This document shows positions 11,407 through 24,508 of a stretch of 64,000 bases of DNA, in pieces. Position numbers and translations under genes: made by a program. Each line of letters opens with the position of its first letter. The first letter of the stretch is position 1. The notes beneath the pieces were generated by a model. That model had not been told where the DNA came from. It saw only the letters and a program-made list of their open reading frames with translations, and made no database searches. Source of the DNA: Petrolisthes cinctipes (lineage: Eukaryota > Arthropoda > Malacostraca > Decapoda > Porcellanidae). Location of the stretch: NCBI GenBank assembly GCA_033782935.1, contig JAWQEG010001306.1, forward strand, positions 2,728,001 through 2,792,000, given 5' to 3'.

Positions 11407-13382
11407 CTCAAATTCAGTCCCAAAACACCCGAAAATTCGATATTTAGGGGTCCCAGAAGCGATCTGTACATGCCTACTCCGTGTTAGAGTATTTTCAAAA
11501 TACATGCTCAAAACATACTGAAAATCGATCTTTTAGGTGCACAAAAGTCGATATGTGCATGCATCTTCAGTACCCGTTTATATCTCAAATTCAGGCCCAA
11601 AACACCCGAAAATTCAATATTTTGGGGTCCCAGAAGCAATCTGTACATGCCTACTCCGTGTTAGAGTATTTTCAAAATTCAGGCCCTAAACATGCTGAAA
11701 ATCGATATTTTTGGTGCTCAAAGTCAATATGTGCATGTATCTTCTGTACCCGTTTATATCTCAAATTCAGGCTCAAAACACCCGAAAATTCAATATTTTG
11801 GGGTCCCAGAAGCAATCTGTACATGCCTACTCAGTGCTAGAATATTTTCAAAATATAGGCTAAAAACATGCTAAAAATCGATCTTTTAGGTGCCAAAAAG
11901 TCGATATCTCAAATTCAGTCCCAAAACACCCGAAAATTCGATATTTTGGGGTCCCAGTAGCGATCTGTACATGCCTATTCAGTGTTAGAGTATTTTCAAA
12001 ATACATGCTCAAAACATACTGAAAATCGATCTTTTAGGTGCAGAAAAGTCGATATGTGCATGCATCTTCAATACCCGTTTATATCTCAAATTCAGGCTCA
12101 AAACACCGGAAAATTCAATATTTTGGGGTCCCAGAAGCAATCTGTACATGCCTACTCAGTGCTAGAATATTTTCAAAATATAGGCTAAAAACATGCTAAA
12201 AATCGATCTTTTAGATGCCAAAAAGTCGATATCTCAAATTCAATCCCAAAACCCCCGAAAATTCGATATTTAGAGGTCCCAGAAGGTATCTGTACATGCC
12301 TACTCCGTGTTAGAGTATTTTCAAAATTCAGGCACAAAACATGCTGAAAATCGATATTTTTGGTGCCCAAAGTCAATATGTGCATGTATCTTCTGTACCC
12401 GTTTATATCTCAAATTCAGGCTCAAAACACCGGAAAATTCAATATTTTGGGGTCCCAGAAGCAATCTGTACATGCCTACTCAGTGCTAGAATATTTTCAA
12501 AATATAGGCTAAAAACATGCTAAAAATCGATCTTTTAGGTGCCAAAAAGTCGATATCTCAAATTCAGTCCCAAAACACCCGAAAATTCGATATTTAGGGG
12601 TCCCAGAAGCGATCTGGACATGCCTACTCCGTGTTAGAGTATTTTCAAAATACATGCTCAAAACATACTGAAAATCGATCTTTTAGGTGCACAAAAGTCG
12701 ATATGTGCATGCATCTTCAGCACCCGTTTATATCTCAAATTCAGGCTCAAAACACCCGAAAATTCGATATTTTGGGGTCCCAGAAGCAATCTGTACATGC
12801 CTACTCAGTGTTAGAGTATTTTCAAAATACAGGCCCAAAACATGCTGAAAATCGATATTTTAGATGCCAAAAAGTCGATATCTCAAATTCAGTCCCAAAA
12901 CACCCGAAAATTCGATATTTAGGGGTCCCAGAAGCGATCTGTACATGCCTACTCCGTGATAGAGTATTTTCAAAATACATGCTCAAAACATACTAAAAAT
13001 CGATCTTTTAGGTGCACAAAAGTCGATATGTGCATGCATCTTCAGTACCCGTTTATATCTCAAATTCAGGCTCAAAACACCCGAAAATTCAATATTTTGG
13101 GGTCCTAGAAGCAATCTGTACATGCCTACTCAGTGTTAGAGTATTTTCAAAATACAGGCCCAAAACATGCTGAAAATCGATATTTTAGATGCCCAAAGTC
13201 AATATGTGCATGTATCTTCTGTACACGTTTATATCTCAAATTCAGGCTCAAAACACCCGAAAATTCAATATTTTGGGGTCCCAGAAGCAATCTGTACCTG
13301 CCTACACAGTGCTAGAATATTTTCAAAATATAGGCTAAAAACATGCTAAAAATCGACATTTTAGGGGCCAAAAAATCGATAT

Positions 13383-15025
13383 ATCAAATTCAGTCCAAAA
13401 AAACACCCGAAAATTCGATATTTAGAGGTCCCAGAAGGTATCTGTACATGCCTACTCCGTGTTAGAGTATTTTCAAAATACAGGCCAAAAACATACTGAA
13501 AATCGATCTCTTAGGTGCCCTAAAGTCGATATGTGCATGCATCTTCTGTACCCGTTTATATCTCAAATTCTGGCCCTAAACACCCGAAAATTCGATATTT
13601 TGGGGTCCCAGAATCGATCTGTACATGCCTACTCCGTGTTAGAGTATTTTCAAAATTCAGGCCCAAAACATGCTGAAAATCGATATTTTTGGTGCCCAAA
13701 GTCAATATGTGCATGTATCTTCTGTACCCGTTTATATCTCAAATTCAGGCTCAAAACACCCGAAAATTCAATATTTTGGGGTCCCAGAAGCAATCTGTAC
13801 ATGCCTACTCAGTGCTAGAATATTTTCAAAATATAGGCTAAAAACATGCTAAAAATCGATCTTTTAGGTGCCAAAAAGTCGATATCTCAAATTCAGTCCC
13901 AAAACACCCGAAAATTCGATATTTAGGGGTCCCAGAAGCGATCTGTACATGTATACTCCGTGTTAGAGTATTTTCAAAATACATGCTCAAAACATACTGA
14001 AAATCGATCTTTTAGGTGCACAAAAGTCGATATGTGCATGCATCTTCTGTACCCGTTTATATCTCAATTTCAGGCTCAAAACACCCGAAAATTCAATATT
14101 TTGGGGTCCCAGAAGCAATCTGTACATGCCTACTCAGTGTTAGAGTATTTTCAAAAAATAGGCCCAAAACATGCTGAAAATCGATATTTTAGATGCCCAA
14201 AGTCAATATGTGCATGTATCTTTTGTACCCGTTTATATCTCAAATTCAGGCTCAAAACACCCGAAAATTCAATATTTTGGGGTCCCAGAAGCAATCTGTA
14301 CATGCCTACACAGTGCTAGAATATTTTCAAAATATAGGCTAAAAACATGCTAAAAATCGACATTTTAGGTGCCAAAAATTCGATATCTCAAATTCAGTCC
14401 CAAAACACCCGAAAATTCGATATTTAGAGGTCCCAGAAGGTATCTGTACATGCCTACTCCGTGTTAGAGTATTTTCAAAATTCAGGCCCAAAACATGCTG
14501 AAAATCGATATTTTTGGTGCCCAAAGTCAATATGTGCGTGTATCTTCTGTACCCGTTTATATTTCAAATTCAGGCTCAAAACACCCGAAAATTCAATATT
14601 TTGGGGTCCCAGAAGCAATCTGTACAGGGCTAGAATATTTTCAAAATATAGGCTAAAAACATACTAAAAATCTATCTTTTAGGTGCCAAAAAGTCGATAT
14701 CTCAAATTCAGTCCCAAAACACCCGAAAATTCGATATTTAGGGGTCCCAGAAGCGATCTGTACATGCCTACTCCGTGTTAGAGTATTTTCAAAATACATG
14801 CTCAAAACATACTGAAAATCGATCTTTTAGGTGCACAAAAGTCGATATGTGCATGCATCTTCAGTACCCGTTTATATCTCAAATTCATGCTCAAAACACC
14901 CGAAAATTCAATATTTTGGGGTCCCAGAAGCAATCTGTACCTGCCTACACAGTGCTAGAATATTTTCAAAATATAGGCTAAAAACATGCTAAAAATCGAC
15001 ATTTTAGGGGCCAAAAAATCGATAT
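13383..15025 (+). repeat. Shortened sub-repeat in S3 (1,643 bp)
   Basis: The units are 503, 501, 314 and 325 bp. The last has lost one long monomer (176 bp) relative to the 501-bp equivalent. It goes from the catgctcaaaacaccc head directly to the short monomer with ctgtacctgcctacac near 14936-14950. Confidence 0.82.
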
Positions 15026-16844
15026 ATCAAATTCAGTCCAAAAAAACACCCGAAAATTCGATATTTAGAGGTCCCAGAAGGTATCTGTACATGCCTACTC
15101 CGTGTTAGAGTATTTTCAAAATACAGGCCAAAAACATACTGAAAATCGATCTCTTAGGTGCCCTAAAGTCGATATGTGCATGCATCTTCTGTACCCGTTT
15201 ATATCTCAAATTCTGGCCCTAAACACCCGAAAATTCGATATTTTGGGGTCCCAGAATCGATCTGTACATGCCTACTCCGTGTTAGAGTATTTTCAAAATT
15301 CAGGCCCAAAACATGCTGAAAATCGATATTTTTGGTGCCCAAAGTCAATATGTGCATGTATCTTCTGTACCCGTTTATATCTCAAATTCAGGCTCAAAAC
15401 ACCCGAAAATTCAATATTTTGGGGTCCCAGAAGCAATCTGTACATGCCTACTCAGTGCTAGAATATTTTCAAAATATAGGCTAAAAACATGCTAAAAATC
15501 GATCTTTTAGGTGCCAAAAAGTCGATATCTCAAATTCAGTCCCAAAACACCCGAAAATTCGATATTTAGGGGTCCCAGAAGCGATCTGTACATGTATACT
15601 CCGTGTTAGAGTATTTTCAAAATACATGCTCAAAACATACTGAAAATCGATCTTTTAGGTGCACAAAAGTCGATATGTGCATGCATCTTCTGTACCCGTT
15701 TATATCTCAATTTCAGGCTCAAAACACCCGAAAATTCAATATTTTGGGGTCCCAGAAGCAATCTGTACATGCCTACTCAGTGTTAGAGTATTTTCAAAAA
15801 ATAGGCCCAAAACATGCTGAAAATCGATATTTTAGATGCCCAAAGTCAATATGTGCATGTATCTTTTGTACCCGTTTATATCTCAAATTCAGGCTCAAAA
15901 CACCCGAAAATTCAATATTTTGGGGTCCCAGAAGCAATCTGTACATGCCTACACAGTGCTAGAATATTTTCAAAATATAGGCTAAAAACATGCTAAAAAT
16001 CGACATTTTAGGTGCCAAAAATTCGATATCTCAAATTCAGTCCCAAAACACCCGAAAATTCGATATTTAGAGGTCCCAGAAGGTATCTGTACATGCCTAC
16101 TCCGTGTTAGAGTATTTTCAAAATTCAGGCCCAAAACATGCTGAAAATCGATATTTTTGGTGCCCAAAGTCAATATGTGCGTGTATCTTCTGTACCCGTT
16201 TATATTTCAAATTCAGGCTCAAAACACCCGAAAATTCAATATTTTGGGGTCCCAGAAGCAATCTGTACAGGGCTAGAATATTTTCAAAATATAGGCTAAA
16301 AACATGCTAAAAATCTATCTTTTAGGTGCCAAAAAGTCGATATCTCAAATTCAGTCCCAAAACACCCGAAAATTCGATATTTAGGGGTCCCAGAAGCGAT
16401 CTGTACATGCCTACTCCGTGTTAGAGTATTTTCAAAATACATGCTCAAAACATACTGAAAATCGATCTTTTAGGTGCACAAAAGTCGATATGTGCATGCA
16501 TCTTCAGTACCCGTTTATATCTCAAATTCATGCTCAAAACACCCGAAAATTCGATATTTTGGGGTCCCAGAAGCGATCTGTACATGCCTACTCTGTGTTA
16601 GAGTATTTTCAAAATTCAGGCCCAAAACATGCTGAAAATCGATATTTTTGGTGCCCAAAGTCAATATGTGCATATATCTTCTGTACCCGTTTATATCTCA
16701 AATTCAGGCCCAAAACACCCGAAAATTCAATATTTTGGTGTTCCAGAAGCAATCTGTACATGCCTACTCAGTGCTAGAATATTTTCAAAATATAGGTTAA
16801 AAACATGCTAAAAATCGATCTTTTAGGTGCCAAAAAGTCGATAT
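15026..16844 (+). repeat. 1,819-bp sub-repeat, domain I, in S3
   Basis: This is a full-order copy (503, 501, 314, 501; starts 15026, 15529, 16030, 16344). It has local changes against the other copies, for example catatatctt near 16672 and ctctgtgttag near 16591. Confidence 0.85.
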
Positions 16845-17346
16845 CTCAAATTCAGTCCCAAAACACCCGAAAATTCGATATTTAGGGGTCCCAGAAGCGA
16901 TCTGTACATGCCTACTCCGTGTTAGAGTATTTTCAAAATACATGCTCAAAACATACTGAAAATCGATCTTTTAGGTGCACAAAAGTCGATATGTGCATGC
17001 ATCTTCAGTACCCGTTTATATCTCAAATTCAGGCTCAAAACACCCGAAAATTCAATATTTTGGGGTCCCAGAAGCAATCTGTACATGCCTACTCCGTGTT
17101 AGAGTATTTTCAAAATTCAGGCCCTAAACATGCTGAAAATCGATATTTTTGGTGCACAAAAGTCAATATGTGCATGCATCTTCAATACCCGTTTATATCT
17201 CAAATTCAGGCTCAAAACACCCGAAAATTCGATATTTTGGGGTCCCAGAAGCAATCTGTACATGCCTACTCAGTGTTAGAGTATTTTCAAAATACAGGCC
17301 CAAAACATGCTGAAAATCGATATTTTAGATGCCGAAAAGTCGATAT

Positions 17347-20300
17347 CTCAAATTCAGTCCCAAAACACCCGAAAATTCTATATTTAGGGGTCCCAAAAGC
17401 GATCTGTACATGCCTACTCCGTGTTAGAGTATTTTCAAAATACATGCTCAAAACATACTAAAAATCGATCTTTTAGGTGCACAAAAGTCGATATGTGCAT
17501 GCATCTTCAGTACCCGTTTATATCTCAAATTCAGGCTCAAAACACCCGAAAATTCAATATTTTGGGGTCCTAGAAGCAATCTGTACATGCCTACTCAGTG
17601 TTAGAGTATTTTCAAAATACATGCCCAAAACATGCTGAAAATCGATATTTTAGATGCCCAAAGTCAATATGTGCATGTATCTTCTGTACCCGTTTATATC
17701 TCAAATTCAGGCTCAAAACACCCGAAAATTCAATATTTTGGGGTCCCAGAAGCAATCTGTACCTGCCTACACAGTGCTAGAATATTTTCAAAATATAGGC
17801 TAAAAACATGCTAAAAATCGACATTTTAGGTGCCAAAAAATCGATATATCAAATTCAGTCCAAAAAAACACCCGAAAATTCGATATTTAGAGGTCCCAGA
17901 AGGTATCTGTACATGCCTACTCCGTGTTAGAGTATTTTCAAAATACATGCTCAAAACATACTGAAAATCGATCTTTTAGGTGCACAAAAGTCGATATGTG
18001 CATGCATCTTCTGTACCCGTTTATATCTTAAATTCTGGCCCTAAACACCCGAAAATTCGATATTTAGGGGTCCCAGAAGCGATCTGTACATGCCTACTCC
18101 GTGTTGGAGTATTTTCAAAATTCAGGCCCAAAACATGCTGAAAATCGATATTTTTGGTGCCCAAAGTCAATATGTGCATGTATCTTCTGTACCAGTTTAT
18201 ATCTCAAATTCAGGCTCAAAACACCCGAAAAATCAATATTTTGAGGTCCCAGAAGCAATCTGTACATGCCTACTCAGTGCTAGAATATTTTCAAAATATA
18301 GGCTAAAAACATGCTAAAAATCGATCTTTTATGTGCCAAAAAGTCGATATCTCAAATTCAGTCCCAAAACACCCGAAAATTCGATATTTAGGGGTCCCAG
18401 AAGCGATCTGTACATGCCTACTCCGTGTTAGAGTATTTTCAAAATACATGCTCAAAACATACTGAAAATCGATCTTTTAGGTGCACAAAAGTCGATATGT
18501 GCATGCATATTCAGTACCCGTTTATATCTCAAATTCAGGCTCAAAACACCCGAAAATTCAATATTTTGGGGTCCCAGAAGCAATCTGTACATGCCTACAC
18601 AGTGCTAGAATATTTTCAAAATATAGGCTAAAAAACATGCTAAAAATCGACATTTTAGGTGCCAAAAAATCGATATATCAAATTCAGTCACAAAACACCC
18701 GAAAATTCGATATTTAGAGGTCCCAGAAGGTATCTGTACATGCCTACTCCGTGTTAGAGTATTTTCAAAATACAGGCCAAAAACATACTGAAAATCGATC
18801 TTTTAGGTGCCCAAAAGTCGATATGTGCATGCATCTTCTGTACCCGGTTATATCTCAAATTCTGGCCCTAAACACCCGAAAATTCGATATTTTGGGGTCC
18901 CAGAAGCGATCTGTACATGCCTACTCCGTGTTAGAGTATTTTCAAAATTCAGGCCCAAAACATGCTGAAAATCGATATTTTTGGTGCCCAAAGTCAATAT
19001 GTGCATGTATCTTCTGTACCCGTTTATATCTCAAATTCAGGCTCAAAACACCCGAAAATTCAATATTTTGGGGTCCCAGAAGCAATCTGTACATGCCTAC
19101 TCAGTGCTAGAATATTTTCAAAATATAGGCTAAAAACATGCTAAAAATCGATCTTTTAGATGCCAAAAAGTCGATATCTCAAATTCAGTCCCCAAACACC
19201 CGAAAATTCGATATTTAGGGGTCCCAGAAGCGATCTGTACATGCCTACTCCGTGTTAGAGTATTTTCAAAATACATGCTCAAAACATACTGAAAATCGAT
19301 CTTTTAGGTGCACAAAAGTCGATATGTGCATGCATCTTCAGTACCCGTTTATATCTCAAATTCTGGCTCAAAACACCCGAAAATTCAATATTTTGGGGTC
19401 CCAGAAGCAATCTGTACATGCCTACTCAGTGTTAGAGTATTTTCAAAATACAGGCCCAAAACATGCTGAAAATCGATATTTTAGATGCCCAAAGTCAATA
19501 TGTGCATGTATCTTCTGTGCCCGTTTATATCTCAAATTCAGGCTCAAAACACCCGAAAATTCAATATTTTGGGGTCCCAGAAGCAATCTGTACAGGGCTA
19601 GAATATTTTCAAAATATAGGCTAAAAACATGCTAAAAATCTATCTTTTAGGTGCCAAAAAGTCGATATCTCAAATTCAGTCCCAAAACACCCGAAAATTC
19701 TATATTTAGGGGTCCCAGAAGCGATCTGTACATGCCTACTCCGTGTTAGAGTATTTTCAAAATACATGCTCAAAACATACTGAAAATCGATCTTTTAGGT
19801 GCACAAAAGTCGATATGTGCATGCATCTTCTGTACCCGTTTATATCTCAAATTCTGGCCCTAAACACCCGAAAATTCAATATTTTGGGGTCCCAGAAGCA
19901 ATGTGTACATGCCTACTCAGTGTTAGAGTATTTTCAAAATGCAGGCCCAAAACATGCTGAAAATCGATATTTTAGATGCCCAAAGTCAATATGTGCATGT
20001 ATCTTCTGTACCCGTTTATATCTCAAATTCAGGCTCAAAACACCCGAAAATTCAATATTTTGGGGTCCCAGAAGCAATCTGTACATGCCTACACAGTGCT
20101 AGAATATTTTTAAAATATAGGCTAAAAACATGCTAAAAATCGTCATTTTAGGTGCCAAAAAATCGATATCTCAAATTCAGTCCCAAAACACCCGAAAATT
20201 CGATATTTAGAGGTCTCAGAAGGTATCTGTACATGCCTACTCCGTGTTAGAGTATTTTCAAAATACAGGCCAAAAACATACTGAAAATCGATCTTTTAGG

Positions 20301-20670
20301 TGCCCAAAAGTCGATATGTGCATGCATCTTCTTTACCCGTTTATATCTCAAATTCTGGCCCTAAACACCCGAAAATTCGATATTTTGGGGTCCCAGAAGC
20401 GATCTGAACATGCCTACTCCGTGTTAGAGTATTTTCAAAATTCAGGCCCAAAACATGCTAAAAATCGATATTTTTGGTGCCCAAAGTCAATATGTGCATG
20501 TATCTTCTGTACCCGTTTATATCTAAAATTCAGGCTCAAAACACCCGAAAATTCAATATTTTGGGGTCCCAGAAGCAGTCTGTACATGCCTACTCAGTGC
20601 TAGAATATTTTCAAAATATAGGCTAGAAACATGCTAAAAATCGATCTTTTAGGTGCTAAAAAGTCGATAT
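17347..20670 (+). repeat. Diverged transition block between domains I and II
   Basis: Seven units of 501, 503, 326, 501, 491, 501 and 501 bp start at 17347, 17848, 18351, 18677, 19178, 19669 and 20170. The first two resemble 326-1329 but carry more substitutions (gatcttttatgtgcc near 18327, a gttggag variant near 18104). The cagtcacaaaac head typical of domain II first appears at 18677. The 491-bp unit has the gggctag form of the 10-bp deletion seen in domain I. The block therefore mixes markers from both neighbours. Confidence 0.8.
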
Positions 20671-22175
20671 CTCAAATTCAGTCCCAAAACACCTGAAAAT
20701 TCGATATTTAGGGGTCCCAGAAGCGATCTGTACATGCCTACTCCGTGTTAGAGTATTTTCAAAATACATGCTCAAAACATACTGAAAATCGATCTTTTAG
20801 GTGCACAAAAGTCGATATGTGCATGCATCTTCAGTACCCGTTTATATCTCAAATTCAGGCTCAAAACACCCGAAAATTCAATATTTTGGGGTCCCAGAAG
20901 CAATCTGTACATGCCTACTCCGTGTTAGAGTATTTTCAAAATAAAGGCCAAAAACATACTGAAAATCGATCTTTTAGGTGCCCAAAAGTCGATATGTGCA
21001 TGCATCTTCTGTACCCGTTTATATCTCAAATTCTGGCCCTAAACACCCGAAAATTCGATATTTTGGGGTCCCAGAAGCGATCTGTACATGCCTACTCCGT
21101 GTTAGAGTATTTTCAAAATTCAGGCCCAAAACATGCTGAAAATCGATATTTTTGGTGCCCAAAGTCAATATGTGCATGTATCTTCTGTACCCGTTTATAT
21201 CTCAAATTCAGGCTCAAAACACCCGAAAATTCAATATTTTGGGGTCCCAGAAGCAATCTGTACATGCCTACTCAGTGCTAGAATATTTTCAAAATATAGG
21301 CTAAAAACATGCTAAAAGTCAATCTTTTAGGTGCCCAAAAGTCGATATCTCAAATTCAGTCCCAAAACACCCGAAAATTCGATATTTAGGGGTCCCAGAA
21401 GCGATCTGTACATGCCTACTCAGTGTTAGAGTATTTTCAAAATACATGCTCAAAACATACTGAAAATCGATCGTTTAGGTGCACAAAAGTCGATATGTGC
21501 ATGCATCTTCAATACCCGTTTATATCTCAAATTCAGGCTCAAAACACCCGAAAATTCAATATTTTGGGGTCCCAGAAGCAATCTGTACATGCCTACACAG
21601 TGCTAGAATATTTTCGAAATATAGGCTAAAAAACATGCTAAAAATCGACATATTAGGTGCCAAAAAATCGATATCTCAAATTCAGTCACAAAACACCAGA
21701 AAATTCGATATTTAGAGGTCCCAGATGGTATCTGTACATGCATACTCCGTGTTAGAGTATTTTCAAAATACAGGCCAAAAACATACTGAAAATCGATCTT
21801 TTAGGTGCCCAAAAGTCGATATGGGCATGCATCTTCTGTACCCGTTTATATCTCAAATTCTGGCCCTAAACACCCGAAAATTCGATATTTTGGGGTCCCA
21901 GAAGCGATTTGTACATGCCTACTCCGTGTTAGAGTATTTTCAAACTTCAGGCCCAAAACATGCTGAAAATCGATATTTTTGGTGCCCAAAGTCAATATGT
22001 GCATGTATCTTCTGTACCCGTTTATATCTCAAATTCAGGCTCAAAACACCCGAAAATTCAATATTTTGGGGTCCCAGAAGCAATCTGTACATGCCTACTC
22101 AGTGCTAGAATATTTTCAAAATATAGGCTAAAAACATGCTAAAAATCAATCTTTTAGGTGCCAAAAAGTCGATAT
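20671..22175 (+). repeat. 1,505-bp unit, domain II, copy 1
   Basis: The units are 678+326+501 bp (starts 20671, 21349, 21675). The 678-bp part is three long monomers plus one short. The 326-bp part ends in a 149-bp short monomer with one extra A (ctaaaaaacatg). The 501-bp part starts with cagtcacaaaac and has agatggtatctgtacatgca near 21724. Confidence 0.88.
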
Positions 22176-23003
22176 CTCAAATTCAGTCCCAAAACACCCG
22201 AAAATTCGATATTTAGGGGTCCCAGAAGCGATCTGTACATGCCTACTCAGTGTTAGAGTATTTTCAAAATACATGCTCAAAACATACTGAAAATCGATCT
22301 TTTAGGTGCACAAAAGTCGATATGTGCATGCATCTTCAATACCCGTTTATATCTCAAATTCAGGCTCAAAACACCCGAAAATTCAATATTTTGGGGTCCC
22401 AGAAGCAATCTGTACATGCCTACACAGTGCTAGAATATTTTCAAAATATAGGCTAAAAAACATGCTAAAAATCGACATATTAGGTGCCAAAAAATCGATA
22501 TCTCAAATTCAGTCACAAAACACCCGAAAATTCGATATTTAGAGGTCCCAGATGGTATCTGTACATGCATACTCCGTGTTAGAGTATTTTCAAAATACAG
22601 GCCAAAAACATACTGAAAATCGATCTTTTAGGTGCCCAAAAGTCGATATGTGCATGCATCTTCTGTACCCGTTTATATCTCAAATTCTGGCCCTAAACAC
22701 CCGAAAATTCGATATTTTGGGGTCCCAGAAGCGATCTGTACATGCCTAACTCCGTGTTAGAGTATTTTCAAAATTCAGGCCCAAAACATGCTGAAAATCG
22801 ATATTTTTGGTGCCCAAAGTCAATATGTGCATGTATCTTCTGTACCCGTTTATATCTCAAATTCAGGCTCAAAACACCCGAAAATTCAATATTTTGGGGT
22901 CCCAGAAGCAATCTGTACATGCCTACTCAGTGCTAGAATATTTTCAAAATATAGGCTAAAAACATGCTAAAAATCGATCTTTTAGATGCTAAAAAGTCGA
23001 TAT
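22176..23003 (+). repeat. 828-bp unit, domain II
   Basis: The units are 326+502 bp (starts 22176, 22502). The order is that of the second part of a 1,505-bp unit without the 678-bp tetramer. The extra base is an inserted a in catgcctaactccg near 22748. Confidence 0.88.
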
Positions 23004-24508
23004 CTCAAATTCAGTCCCAAAACACCCGAAAATTCGATATTTAGGGGTCCCAGAAGCGATCTGTACATGCCTACTCCGTGTTAGAGTATTTTCAAAATAC
23101 ATGCTCAAAACATACTGAAAATCGATCTTTTAGGTGCACAAAAGTCGATATGTGCATGCATCTTCAGTACCCGTTTATATCTCAAATTCAGGCTCAAAAC
23201 ACCCAAAAATTCAATATTTTGGGGTCCCAGAAGCAATCTGTACATGCCTACTCCGTGTTAGAGTATTTTCAAAATAAAGGCCAAAAACATACTGAAAATC
23301 GATCTTTTAGGTGCCCAAAAGTCGATATGTGCATGCATCTTCTGTACCCGTTTATATCTCAAATTCTGGCCCTAAACACCCGAAAATTCGATATTTTGGG
23401 GTCCCAGAAGCGATCTGTACATGCCTACTCCGTGTTAGAGTATTTTCAAAATTCAGGCCCAAAACATGCTGAAAATCGATATTTTTGGTGCCCAAAGTCA
23501 ATATGTGCATGTATCTTCTGTACCCGTTTATATCTCAAATTCAGGCTCAAAACACCCGAAAATTCAATATTTTGGGGTCCCAGAAGCAATCTGTACATGC
23601 CTACTCAGTGCTAGAATATTTTCAAAATATAGGCTAAAAACATGCTAAAAATCAATCTTTTAGGTGCCAAAAAGTCGATATCTCAAATTCAGTCCCAAAA
23701 CACCCGAAAATTCGATATTTAGGGGTCCCAGAAGCGATCTGTACATGCCTACTCAGTGTTAGAGTATTTTCAAAATACATGCTCAAAACATACTGAAAAT
23801 CGATCTTTTAGGTGCACAAAAGTCGATATGTGCATGCATCTTCAATACCCGTTTATATCTCAAATTCAGGCTCAAAACACCCGAAAATTCAATATTTTGG
23901 GGTCCCAGAAGCAATCTGTACATGCCTACACAGTGCTAGAATATTTTCAAAATATAAGCTAAAAAACATGCTAAAAATCGACATATTAGGTGCCAAAAAA
24001 TCGATATCTCAAATTCAGTCACAAAACACCAGAAAATTCGATATTTAGAGGTCCCAGATGGTATCTGTACATGCATACTCCGTGTTAGAGTATTTTCAAA
24101 ATACAGGCCAAAAACATACTGAAAATCGATCTTTTAGGTGCCCAAAAGTCGATATGTGCATGCATCTTCTGTACCCGTTTATATCTCAAATTCTGGCCCT
24201 AAACACCCGAAAATTCGATATTTTGGGGTCCCAGAAGCGATCTGTACATGCCTACTCCGTGTTAGAGTATTTTCAAAATTCAGGCCCAAAACATGCTGAA
24301 AATCGATATTTTTGGTGCCCAAAGTCAATATGTGCATGTATCTTCTGTACCCGTTTATATCTCAAATTCAGGCTCAAAACACCCGAAAATTCAATATTTT
24401 GGGGTCCCAGAAGCAATCTGTACATGCCTACTCAGTGCTAGAATATTTTCAAAATATAGGCTAAAAACATGCTAAAAATCGATCTTTTAGATGCTAAAAA
24501 GTCGATAT
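23004..24508 (+). repeat. 1,505-bp unit, domain II, copy 2
   Basis: The units are 678+326+501 bp (starts 23004, 23682, 24008). The order and the diagnostic variants match the first copy. The variant atgctaaaaagtcg at the preceding boundary (22986) recurs at 24491, before the next copy. Confidence 0.88.

Larger units (their letters stand above)
5615..12556 (+). repeat. Super-repeat copy S2 (6,942 bp)
   Basis: Sixteen units follow the order of S1 at an offset of 5,614 up to about 8.8 kb, and at an offset of 6,942 after about 10.1 kb. The 1,328-bp difference is an additional partial sub-repeat. Sub-repeats lie at 6441-8259 (full), 8260-9587 (shortened) and 9588-11406 (full). The rest matches S1 almost base for base, implying recent duplication. 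Confidence 0.9.
12557..17346 (+). repeat. Super-repeat copy S3, contracted (4,790 bp)
   Basis: The units are 325, 501, 503, 501, 314, 325, 503, 501, 314, 501 and 502 bp (starts 12557, 12882, 13383, 13886, 14387, 14701, 15026, 15529, 16030, 16344, 16845). S3 starts with the same private g (12617) as S1 and S2. It is contracted twice: the unit at 14701 is 325 instead of 501 bp, and the right end is fused. In the 502-bp unit at 16845 a terminal-type unit switches, around 17150-17200, into sequence resembling the start of the super-repeat, so 17347 onward resembles 326 onward. Confidence 0.8.
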
